From NCBI GenBank assembly GCA_045652765.1, contig JAZOLG010000041.1, positions 8,355 through 72,354 on the forward strand: a stretch of 64,000 nucleotides of DNA, given 5' to 3'. The translations under genes were made by a program, and so were the position numbers. The DNA is from UBA1231 sp045652765 (GTDB lineage: Bacteria > Bacillota_I > Bacilli_A > ML615J-28 > CAG-313). Shown piece after piece: positions 24,653 to 32,524 of the stretch. How positions within the stretch are numbered: position 1 is the first letter of the stretch; every line of letters starts with the position of its first letter. The notes below the pieces were generated by a model. That model was given only the letters and a program-made list of their open reading frames with translations. It had not been told where the DNA came from and ran no database searches.

Positions 24653-26416
24653 ATGATTCCGCAAGATATAATTAATCAAATCATTGAAAAAGTAAATATT
24701 GCAGAAGTGATTGCTGAATATATACCGGTACTTCCTGATGGAACTGGTTTTAAATCGGTTTGTCCTTTTCATAATGATACTAATCCTTCAATGAAAATTA
24801 GTCCATCTAAAAAAATATTTAAATGCTTTAGCTGTGGTGCTGGTGGAAATGTTATTCAATTTGTTTCTAGATATGAAAATATTAGTTTTATTGATGCGTG
24901 TGTTAAATTAGCGCGTAAGATTGGAATTACAATTGAGAATAATACTGATCCTAATTATGAAGCGAAGAAAAAACTCTATGATATTTTAAATGAAAGTTCA
25001 GAATTTTATAAATTTTACTTACATAATTCTGATGAAGGTAAGATTGCACTTAAATATTTAGAAGATCGTGGGATAGACAAAGAAATAATAGATAAATTTA
25101 ATATAGGATTAGCACCTAGTGAAAAAGATTATTTAAATCAAGCTTTGAATGCTAAAAATTTTGGTGTTATTGATCAAATTGAATCTGGGATGATTCGAAA
25201 AGAAAAGAATGATTCATTTATTGATACATTTAGAAGTAGAATCATGTTTCCTATTAAAGATCTTAATAATCGAGTAGTAGGCTTCAGTGGTCGTATTTAT
25301 TTGCCGGGTGATCGATCACCAAAATATATTAATTCAAATGAAAATTTAATTTTCCATAAGAGTGAATTACTATATAATTATTCAAATGCTAATGAACATG
25401 CTAGACGTGATGATTATGTTTTTGTGTTTGAAGGATTTATGGATGTTATTGCAGCTTATAAAGCAGGTGTTAAGTCTGCGGTTGCTACAATGGGAACAGC
25501 CTTTACTAAACAACATTTGAAAGCTTTAAACGCTTTAACAAATAAAGTAATACTTTGTTTTGATGGTGACCAAGCTGGAATAAATGCAACATCGAAAGCA
25601 GCAGCTGTATTTTCTGGAGAAAACAAGATACCGTATGCAGTTCAAATACCTGAAGGATTGGATCCTGATGAATTTTTAAAAAAATATGGTAGTGATAAAT
25701 TACGTTCTCATTTATTAGAAAATCAAGTTAATGTTTATGAATATATTTACAATATTGCTAAACAAGACTTAATATTAGATGACGTTGTTAGTGTTCAAAG
25801 ATTTAAAGATAAAGTATTTAGTTTCTTAAAAAATACTAATAATACAGTTAAGGAATTTTATTTAAACAAGTTAAGTGGTGATTTAGGACTTGATCCAACA
25901 ATGATAATTTCTGATTTTGGTTTTAGTTTAACCGAAAAACCAAAATCTATTGAAGTTGAACAAGTAAAATCAATTACAACTACTATTAAAAAGAAAATTC
26001 CTACTAAGATATATCGTGCATTAGATATTATTGTTATGCACACAATAAATTCAAAGGAAAAGTTTAAATTATTTTTCTGCGATCATAATTCTAAACTTAG
26101 TATTGCGGATTTTTCTGATTATTTTGATATTTTCACACGAATCGCAGAAATTTATAGTATAAAAGATAAAATAGATATAAACGAATTAAAGAGTATGTTT
26201 TTAGAAGGGTCTTCAACCATTAGTTTACTAGAAAAGATTTTGGATAATAAGATGAATGATGTAAATAATGTGTTAGAGTTTAAACAATGTGTTGAGACAA
26301 TTGATAACTATTCTTTAAAAGAATATGCAAGAGCAAAATTATTAGGTGCGTTAGAAGATGATAAATTAATTAATGATTATCTTGCAATTCTGAAAACCTG
26401 GATTACTATTCAGTAG
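24653..26416 (+). CDS. dnaG: DNA primase
   Basis: A 587-residue primase. The N-terminal zinc-binding domain is of the C37, H40, C58, C61 type (CPFH and CFSCGAGG). The RNA polymerase domain contains the TOPRIM fold with VFEGFMDV and CFDGDQAG, and a C-terminal helicase-interaction region follows. It synthesises RNA primers at the fork. It starts 22 nt after glyS, behind AAAGGATGG, and is followed 9 nt later by sigA. Confidence 0.96.
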   Translation: MIPQDIINQIIEKVNIAEVIAEYIPVLPDGTGFKSVCPFHNDTNPSMKISPSKKIFKCFSCGAGGNVIQFVSRYENISFIDACVKLARKIGITIENNTDPNYEAKKKLYDILNESSEFYKFYLHNSDEGKIALKYLEDRGIDKEIIDKFNIGLAPSEKDYLNQALNAKNFGVIDQIESGMIRKEKNDSFIDTFRSRIMFPIKDLNNRVVGFSGRIYLPGDRSPKYINSNENLIFHKSELLYNYSNANEHARRDDYVFVFEGFMDVIAAYKAGVKSAVATMGTAFTKQHLKALNALTNKVILCFDGDQAGINATSKAAAVFSGENKIPYAVQIPEGLDPDEFLKKYGSDKLRSHLLENQVNVYEYIYNIAKQDLILDDVVSVQRFKDKVFSFLKNTNNTVKEFYLNKLSGDLGLDPTMIISDFGFSLTEKPKSIEVEQVKSITTTIKKKIPTKIYRALDIIVMHTINSKEKFKLFFCDHNSKLSIADFSDYFDIFTRIAEIYSIKDKIDINELKSMFLEGSSTISLLEKILDNKMNDVNNVLEFKQCVETIDNYSLKEYARAKLLGALEDDKLINDYLAILKTWITIQ

Positions 26417-26425
26417 GAGGTATAG

Positions 26426-27682
26426 ATGGAAGAGTTATATAAAAATGAGTTACAAATTTTAAAGGATTTTGCTAATAAAGAACAATATGTACCACTTAGC
26501 AAGATTATGGAAGTATTTCAAAACCCAAGTGAAGAATTACTTGATGATATTGTTAAGTATTTAGAAAATGAAGGTATTGAAATTACTCGTGAAAGCGAAG
26601 AATTACCTGATGATGAACTATTGGTGGAAAAAGTAGATGATGATTTTGAAGGATTTGGTGATGAAATCGAATTTGATGAAGAATTAGTTGAATTAGCTGC
26701 AGTGGTTGAAAGTGAAATCAAAGTAGCTGACTTTGATGATTTTGTTTCTTCATCACATCAAGCTGATGATCCGGTAAAAATGTATTTACGTGATATAGGT
26801 CAAGTAGAATTACTTACTATAACACAAGAATCAGAATTTGCAAGAACAGTTCAAGAAGGGATAGCCTCTAAAGAAAAAATTGAAGCTTTTCAAAAAATGA
26901 ATAAACCAATTTCATATGAAGAAATGATGAAGTTACAAGAGAAAATCGAACAAGGTGATCAAGCTCGTGATATTTTAATTGAATCTAATCTTCGCTTAGT
27001 AGTTTCAATTGCAAAAAGATATTTAGGACGTGGTTTGCCACTACTTGATTTAATTCAAGAAGGTAATATGGGTCTTATTAAAGCTGTTTACAAATTTGAT
27101 CCTACTAAAGGTTTCAAATTTTCAACATATGCAACTTGGTGGATTCGTCAATCAATTACTCGTGCGATAGCTGACCAAGGTAGAACTATTCGTATTCCTG
27201 TACATATGGTTGAAACTATTAATAAATTAATGAGAATTACTCGTAAATTAACACAAGAAAAACATCGTGAACCTACACCAGAAGAAATTGCTGCTGAAAT
27301 GAAGATTAGCGTTGAAAAAGTTCAACAAATTCAAAAAATTAATCAAGAACCATCTTCTTTAGACGCAACAGTTGGTGAAGAAGAAGATACAAATCTTGGG
27401 GACTTTATTGCTGATACTGAAATTCAAAATCCTCTTGAGTTTACTCAAGATCAAATTTATCGCGAAGAAATTGAAGCTGTATTACAAACATTAACTCCTC
27501 GTGAAGAAAAAGTAATTCGTTTAAGATATGGCTTAGATGATAATCGTGCAAGAACTCTTGAAGAAGTTGGTAAAGCTTTTAATGTTACGCGTGAACGTAT
27601 TCGTCAAATTGAAGCTAAAGCTCTTAGAAGATTACGTCATCCTACTAGATTAAAAAGACTTCAACAACATCGTAATAAATAA
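26426..27682 (+). CDS. sigA: Primary sigma factor of RNA polymerase
   Basis: A 418-residue SigA/RpoD. It has an acidic N-terminal region 1.1 (residues 1-100, rich in Glu and Asp), region 1.2 (DDPVKMYLRDIGQVELL), region 2 with LRLVVSIAKRY, GNMGLIKAVYKFDP and YATWWIRQSITRAI (promoter melting and -10 recognition), region 3, and region 4 with TLEEVGKAFNVTRERIRQIEAKALRRL (-35 recognition). AGGAGG precedes the ATG at 26426. The stop overlaps trmK as TAATG. The dnaG-sigA pair is the macromolecular-synthesis operon core. Confidence 0.97.
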   Translation: MEELYKNELQILKDFANKEQYVPLSKIMEVFQNPSEELLDDIVKYLENEGIEITRESEELPDDELLVEKVDDDFEGFGDEIEFDEELVELAAVVESEIKVADFDDFVSSSHQADDPVKMYLRDIGQVELLTITQESEFARTVQEGIASKEKIEAFQKMNKPISYEEMMKLQEKIEQGDQARDILIESNLRLVVSIAKRYLGRGLPLLDLIQEGNMGLIKAVYKFDPTKGFKFSTYATWWIRQSITRAIADQGRTIRIPVHMVETINKLMRITRKLTQEKHREPTPEEIAAEMKISVEKVQQIQKINQEPSSLDATVGEEEDTNLGDFIADTEIQNPLEFTQDQIYREEIEAVLQTLTPREEKVIRLRYGLDDNRARTLEEVGKAFNVTRERIRQIEAKALRRLRHPTRLKRLQQHRNK

Positions 27683-28335
27683 TGATTTTATCTAAAAGAT
27701 TACAAAAGGTTCTTGAATTTGTTGATGCATCTGATAAAGTTGCTGATATAGGTGCAGATCATGGATATTTAACAATTGCTATGCGAGAAAAAGGTGTTGA
27801 TTTTCTTCAAGTAGTAGAAAATAAAATAGGTCCATTAAATCGTGCTAAACAAAATTTAATGGACTATGATAATATTATATTTAGTTTGTCTGATGGTATA
27901 AGTGATTTGAATTCATCTATTGATACAGTAACTATTTGCGGTATGGGTGGATTGAATATTGTGGAAATATTAGAAAATCATCTAGATGTTGCAAAAAAAC
28001 TTCATAAGATAATTATGCAAGCTAATTCGAAAACATTTGAATTACGAGAATTCTTAACTTCAAATGGCTTTGAAATTATTGATGAAGACATTGTAGATGA
28101 TGGAGATAAGTATTATGAAATTATAGTTTCAAAGTATACTGGTAATAATAGTTCACTTTTGTATCATGAATTACTATTTGGTCCGATATTGTTAAATAAA
28201 AAAACTGATACTTTTATTTCATATTATTTCGGATTAAAACAAAATATCTTAGACATTCTATCAAAAAATGAAAATCGTGAAATGTTAGAACTTTATAAAA
28301 AACTACAATTAATCGAAAAATATGTATTGGGGTGA
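27682..28335 (+). CDS. trmK: tRNA (adenine-N1)-methyltransferase TrmK
   Basis: A 217-residue SAM-dependent methyltransferase of the TrmK (YqfN) family. It has motif I VADIGADHGYLTIAM (20-34) and the catalytic-type TICGMGGLNIVEIL. A coiled C-terminal region (about 165-215) is typical. It methylates A22 of tRNAs. It is translationally coupled to sigA by a 1-nt overlap, and the Nif3-like gene follows, as in Bacillus (sigA, trmK, yqfO). Confidence 0.92.
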   Translation: MILSKRLQKVLEFVDASDKVADIGADHGYLTIAMREKGVDFLQVVENKIGPLNRAKQNLMDYDNIIFSLSDGISDLNSSIDTVTICGMGGLNIVEILENHLDVAKKLHKIIMQANSKTFELREFLTSNGFEIIDEDIVDDGDKYYEIIVSKYTGNNSSLLYHELLFGPILLNKKTDTFISYYFGLKQNILDILSKNENREMLELYKKLQLIEKYVLG

Positions 28336-28337
28336 AA

Positions 28338-29117
28338 ATGATGCTATTAGTTAAAGATATTTTAAATTATATTAATCAATTATATCCTCTTGTAAATTCT
28401 CATAGTTTTGATAATGGTAAAGTAGGTTTACAATTTGGTAATCCTGACAAAGTTGTCAATAAAATTATGTTATGTTTAGATACAACTGAAGAAGTAATTG
28501 ATAAAGCAATTAAAGAACATGTTAATTTAATTATTTCACATCATCCATTTATGTTTTCACCACTTTTAAATTTGGATTATCGTACTAATTTTGGTAGAAA
28601 ATTACAAAAAGTAATAAAAAATGATATTAATATTATGGCATTCCATACTAATTTTGATGTTGGTTTAGATGGAATGAATGACGTGCTAGCTAAAAAATTA
28701 GAACTTTCTAATATTCATTTTTTAACTGAGGAGATTTGTCAAGATTCTTTAATTCGTGTAGGAAATGTTAAACCGATGAAATTATTAGAATTTTGTTATT
28801 ATGTTAAAGAAAAATTTGAAATTGATAATTTGCGAGTTGTTGGAAATTTAGATAAAGTTATTGAAACAGTTTCTATTGTAGGTGGATCAGGTTCTAGTGA
28901 ATTTAATGATGCTTTAAGAGTATCTGATGTATTTATTACTGGGCAAATACCTCATCATTTGGGAATTGAAGCAATAGAAAATGATTTTTGTTTAATTGAA
29001 GTTTCACATGCTATTGAGTTTTACGGTTTAAAAATGATTAAGTCAAAATTAGAAGAAAAGTTTAATGTTGAAATTGAAATATCAACAACTAATTTTGATC
29101 CATTTAAGACTATATAA
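28338..29117 (+). CDS. Nif3-like dinuclear metal protein
   Basis: A 259-residue member of the Nif3/YqfO family, here without the PII-like insertion found in Bacillus YqfO. Metal-ligand segments are visible: LIISHHPFMFSP, NIMAFHTNFDVGLDGMND and the C-terminal LIEVSHAIEFYGLK. The proteins form hexameric toroids. A GTP cyclohydrolase I activity was reported for one homologue, but the general function is unsettled. The start is taken at the ATG at 28338 after GGGGTGA; a second ATG follows directly. It is usually found next to trmK, as here. Confidence 0.88.
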   Translation: MMLLVKDILNYINQLYPLVNSHSFDNGKVGLQFGNPDKVVNKIMLCLDTTEEVIDKAIKEHVNLIISHHPFMFSPLLNLDYRTNFGRKLQKVIKNDINIMAFHTNFDVGLDGMNDVLAKKLELSNIHFLTEEICQDSLIRVGNVKPMKLLEFCYYVKEKFEIDNLRVVGNLDKVIETVSIVGGSGSSEFNDALRVSDVFITGQIPHHLGIEAIENDFCLIEVSHAIEFYGLKMIKSKLEEKFNVEIEISTTNFDPFKTI

Positions 29118-29156
29118 AATAATAAAAGGTTAGCTTTAAGCTAACCTTTTATTATT
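29118..29156. terminator. Bidirectional terminator, nif3-like gene and ferredoxin
   Basis: A near-perfect 18-bp inverted repeat with AAAAGGTTAGCTT on the left and AAGCTAACCTTTT on the right (29118-29156), flanked by A and T runs suited to both directions. Confidence 0.88.
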
Positions 29157-29322
29157 ATTCTTCTTCAATAGCTGCAACTGGGCAGTTTTCTTCGCAAACA
29201 CCACAATCGATGCAAGCGTCAGCATCAATAACGTAGATATCGCCTTCTTTGATGCATTCAACTGGGCAAGTAGAAGCACAACTTCCGCAAGCGATGCAGT
29301 TTTCATTAATTTTTCTTGGCAT
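29155..29322 (-). CDS. Bacterial-type 2[4Fe-4S] ferredoxin
   Basis: A 55-residue ferredoxin read from the reverse strand. Two CxxCxxCxxxC clusters are complete: C9, C12, C15, C19 and C37, C40, C43, C47, plus an extra C23. It starts MPRKINENCIACGSC and ends in EEE. The start at 29322 follows AGGAGGAATT. It carries low-potential electrons in the cytoplasm, probably for pyruvate:ferredoxin-type or radical-SAM chemistry, and supports an anaerobic lifestyle (inference). It stands alone, with no enzyme partner adjacent, and GC content is higher than its surroundings. Confidence 0.95.
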   Translation of the reverse strand: MPRKINENCIACGSCASTCPVECIKEGDIYVIDADACIDCGVCEENCPVAAIEEE

Positions 29323-29404
29323 GTTGTAATTCCTCCTATGACTTATACATTTTACATCTAAATTATTTTTTTTTCAATTATATTGCGAATATTTTTTAAT
29401 TTAC

Positions 29405-29433
29405 TTGAAAAAAAACACCTTTTCGTGTATAAT
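29405..29433 (+). promoter_or_regulatory. SigA promoter of the YneF-type gene
   Basis: TTGAAA (29405-29410), 17-nt spacer, TATAAT (29428-29433). Confidence 0.75.
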
Positions 29434-29471
29434 GTTAATAAGTATATATAATAATGAAAGGAGTAACTAAT

Positions 29472-29687
29472 ATGCCTTGGTGGGTAGGTTTAATTATTGG
29501 TATAGTTTGTTTAATAGGAGGAGCTATCGCAGGATTTTTTATTGCTCGTAAGATTTTTGCAAAGCAACTTGAAAAAAATCCTCCAATTACACGTGATATG
29601 ATTCGTGCGATGTTCATGCAAATGGGACGTAAACCATCTGAATCAGATATCAATCGTGTTATGGCGTCTATGAAAACTTCAAAATAA
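29472..29687 (+). CDS. UPF0154 (YneF) family membrane protein
   Basis: A 71-residue protein with an N-terminal transmembrane helix (MPWWVGLIIGIVCLIGGAIA) followed by GFFIARKIFAKQLEKNPPITRDMIRAMFMQMGRKPSE, the highly conserved core of UPF0154. Function is not established. The ATG at 29472 follows AAAGGAGTAA; an in-frame ATG at 29454 lies upstream of that site. The gene has its own promoter and a shared downstream hairpin. Confidence 0.9.
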   Translation: MPWWVGLIIGIVCLIGGAIAGFFIARKIFAKQLEKNPPITRDMIRAMFMQMGRKPSESDINRVMASMKTSK

Positions 29688-29722
29688 AATAGTAGGATGA
29701 ACTTTGGTTCAACCTACTATTT
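29687..29722. terminator. Bidirectional terminator, YneF-type gene and plsY
   Basis: AAATAGTAGG (29687-29696) pairs with CCTACTATTT (29713-29722), with an inner GAAC/GTTC pairing. The right arm overlaps the plsY stop region. Confidence 0.8.
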
Positions 29723-30379
29723 TTTATTTTTAATATTATTTTTTTCTAATTCTGTTTTGTTTATTCTAGATTCTGTCCCATTTATTAGTCTTTTAATGTT
29801 TTTACCATGATCTATAAAAATGATAATCATAACTATTCCACTAAAAATAGTAAAAATCATATCTGGAACCTTTGTAATTAATGGTCCAATAAAAAAAGAA
29901 CTAATAAAAACACATGTAATTGATATTATAGATGAAAGGGAAACTATTTTAGTAGATAAGAATACTATTAAGAAAACAGCAAGTTCAATTAAAAAGCAAA
30001 TTGGTGAAAAAGATAGTAAAATACCTGTTGTACAAGCAACACCTTTACCACCTTTGAAATTAGCAAAAATTGGAAAAATGTGCCCAATGATTGCGGCTAG
30101 ACCAAAGTAAAGTGGGTGTAAATGTGGTATTATTGAACAATCTATAATGTTATAAGTAAATAAAATTACTAATACACTCGCTTTTAAGGCATCAAGAAGG
30201 AAAACAAGTGCAGCATAACGTACACCTAGAACTCGTAAAGTGTTTGTCGCACCCATGTTTTTGCTGCCATAGTTTCTGATGTCTTTTTTAAAAAACACTT
30301 TGCTGATAATTAATGCATTAGGAATCGAACCTAATAAATAAGCCAAAACTAATAATAAAATTTCACATATAATGGTCAT
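29717..30379 (-). CDS. plsY: Glycerol-3-phosphate acyltransferase PlsY
   Basis: A 220-residue membrane enzyme with about five transmembrane segments. It carries the PlsY motifs GSIP (17-20), GSKNMGATN (38-46) and GHIFPIFANFKGGKGVA (99-115), which form the acyl-phosphate and glycerol-3-phosphate sites. It makes lysophosphatidic acid, the first step in membrane phospholipid synthesis. The ATG at 30379 follows GAGGTA; an upstream GTG is unlikely. It is divergent from parE, the same arrangement as in Bacillus (yneS next to parE). Confidence 0.94.
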   Translation of the reverse strand: MTIICEILLLVLAYLLGSIPNALIISKVFFKKDIRNYGSKNMGATNTLRVLGVRYAALVFLLDALKASVLVILFTYNIIDCSIIPHLHPLYFGLAAIIGHIFPIFANFKGGKGVACTTGILLSFSPICFLIELAVFLIVFLSTKIVSLSSIISITCVFISSFFIGPLITKVPDMIFTIFSGIVMIIIFIDHGKNIKRLINGTESRINKTELEKNNIKNKK

Positions 30380-30505
30380 AAAATACCTCACTTGTATAGT
30401 ATATCATAATTCAAATAAAAATTAAAATCAAATGATAATCAAAAACATAAAGTGACAATTATATAGGCAATAAGGACATTTTTTTAAAAAAATAAGTTTT
30501 TTTAT

Positions 30506-30534
30506 TTGCCAAATTTTAACAAATATGATATAAT
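30506..30534 (+). promoter_or_regulatory. SigA promoter of parE-parC
   Basis: TTGCCA (30506-30511), 17-nt spacer, TATAAT (30529-30534), extended by TGA. Confidence 0.8.
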
Positions 30535-30574
30535 AAGAATAATAAGAGAAAAAATAAAATAGGAGGAAGGTAAA

Positions 30575-32524
30575 ATGGCTGGAAAAACACCTGTTTATGA
30601 TGAGTCATCGATTCAAGTCTTAGAGGGACTAGAGGCAGTAAGAAAAAGACCAGGGATGTATATTGGATCAACAGATTCAAGAGGTTTGCATCATTTAGTA
30701 TGGGAAATTGTCGATAATGCTATTGACGAAGCACTTGCAGGATTTGGAACTCAAGTAGTTGTTCAAATTAATCCGGATAATTCAGTTGTCGTTGTTGATA
30801 ATGGCCGTGGTATTCCTACTGGTAAACATAAAAGTAATGGTTTGCCAACTCCACAAGTTATTTTTAACACACTACATGCTGGGGGTAAATTTGACGAATC
30901 TGGTGGTTATAAAGTTTCTGGGGGGTTACACGGTGTAGGTTCATCTGTAGTTAATGCACTTAGTGAATATTTGGAAGTAACAATTCACCGTGATGGAAAA
31001 ATCTATTATCAACGTTTTTTAAATGGTGGTAAAACAATTGAGAAACCAAAATGGATGGGCGATACTAGACGTACTGGTACGATTATTAAATTTAAACCAG
31101 ATAGTAGAATCTTTTCTACGACTATTTTTGATTATAAAACAATAGCTAAAAGATTAAAAGAATCTGCATTCTTAATTAAAGGCTTAAGAATTGACTTAGT
31201 AGATAAAAGAACAGATAAAAGTGAAACATTCAAATATGAAGATGGAATTGTAGAATTTGTTAAAACTTTAACTGCAGGTAAGGAAGTAATTCATCAACCA
31301 ACATTCTTTGTAGGTGAAAACACGGGTATTTATATTGAAGCTTCAATTCAATATTCTTCAAAAACATATCAAGAAAATATATTGTCATTTGTTAATAATA
31401 TTAGAACTAACGATGGTGGTACACATGAAATTGGATTTAGAACGGCTATTACTAAAGCAGTAAATGACCATGCCAGATTGATTGGGGCATTAAAAGAAAA
31501 AGATCCAAACTTAGAAGGTGCCGATATTCGTGAAGGTTTAACTGGTGTAATTTCTGTTCGTATTCCAGAAGCAATTTTACAATTTGAAGGACAAACAAAA
31601 AATAAATTAGGTTCACCTCAGGCCAAAACTGCTGTTGAAACAGTAATTGGTGAAAAAATGAAGTTTTTCCTTTCTGAAAATGGTGATATTGCACAAATAA
31701 TTGTAAATAACGCGATCAAAGCTTCAAAAGCACGTGAAGCTGCACGTAAAGCACGTGATGATATGCGTAAAGTTAAACAAATTATTTCTAAACCTACTAA
31801 CTTATTAGGAAAGCTTACTCCAGCACAAGGAAATAATTCTAAAATAAATGAATTATTCTTAGTTGAAGGGGATTCTGCCGGTGGTTCTGCAAAACAAGGA
31901 CGTGACAGAATGTTCCAAGCAGTGCTTCCTTTAAGAGGTAAAGTAATTAATTCTGAAAAAACTAGATTAGAAGAATTAATGAAAAATGAAGAAATTGCAA
32001 TGATTGTTAGTGCATTAGGTGCTGGAGTCGGCGATGATTTCGATATTACAAAGTTGAATTACAATCGTGTTATTATTATGACTGACGCTGATACCGATGG
32101 AGCACACATTCAAGTTTTATTATTAACATTCTTCTATCGTTTTATGACAGAATTAGTCGAACAAGGTCATGTTTATATCGCAACTCCACCGCTTTATAAA
32201 ATTTCTTATAAAAATACTGTTGAATACGCATGGACTGATTCAGAACTTCGTGATAAAATTGGTAACCAAAGAAATGTTACAATTCAACGTTATAAAGGGT
32301 TAGGTGAAATGAACGCAGACCAATTGTGGGAAACAACAATGAATCCTGCTAAACGTACTTTAATCCAAGTTTCTATAGGTGAGGCAGCAGCTGCTGATGA
32401 CCATATTAGTATTTTAATGGGTGATGATGTTGAACCAAGACGTGAATGGATTGAAAATCATGTTATATTTGACACAGTAGATAGCTTTGTTTTAGATGAT
32501 GTGGAGGCAAATGAAGATGAATAG
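30575..32524 (+). CDS. parE: DNA topoisomerase IV subunit B
   Basis: A 649-residue GHKL-type topoisomerase subunit. The ATPase domain has VLEGLEAVRKRPGMYIGST, IVDNAIDEALAG and GGLHGVGSSVVNAL. A transducer domain follows, then the TOPRIM domain with LVEGDSAGGSA and TDADTDGAHI. I call it ParE rather than GyrB because of plsY and parC next to it, the order seen around Bacillus parE. The enzyme decatenates sister chromosomes. AGGAGGAAGG precedes the ATG at 30575, and the end overlaps parC by 8 nt (ATGAATAG). Confidence 0.93.
   Translation: MAGKTPVYDESSIQVLEGLEAVRKRPGMYIGSTDSRGLHHLVWEIVDNAIDEALAGFGTQVVVQINPDNSVVVVDNGRGIPTGKHKSNGLPTPQVIFNTLHAGGKFDESGGYKVSGGLHGVGSSVVNALSEYLEVTIHRDGKIYYQRFLNGGKTIEKPKWMGDTRRTGTIIKFKPDSRIFSTTIFDYKTIAKRLKESAFLIKGLRIDLVDKRTDKSETFKYEDGIVEFVKTLTAGKEVIHQPTFFVGENTGIYIEASIQYSSKTYQENILSFVNNIRTNDGGTHEIGFRTAITKAVNDHARLIGALKEKDPNLEGADIREGLTGVISVRIPEAILQFEGQTKNKLGSPQAKTAVETVIGEKMKFFLSENGDIAQIIVNNAIKASKAREAARKARDDMRKVKQIISKPTNLLGKLTPAQGNNSKINELFLVEGDSAGGSAKQGRDRMFQAVLPLRGKVINSEKTRLEELMKNEEIAMIVSALGAGVGDDFDITKLNYNRVIIMTDADTDGAHIQVLLLTFFYRFMTELVEQGHVYIATPPLYKISYKNTVEYAWTDSELRDKIGNQRNVTIQRYKGLGEMNADQLWETTMNPAKRTLIQVSIGEAAAADDHISILMGDDVEPRREWIENHVIFDTVDSFVLDDVEANEDE

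Noticed and set aside
29820..30110. A 96-codon plus-strand frame inside plsY
   Set aside because: It lies wholly opposite the conserved PlsY motifs and has no ribosome-binding site.
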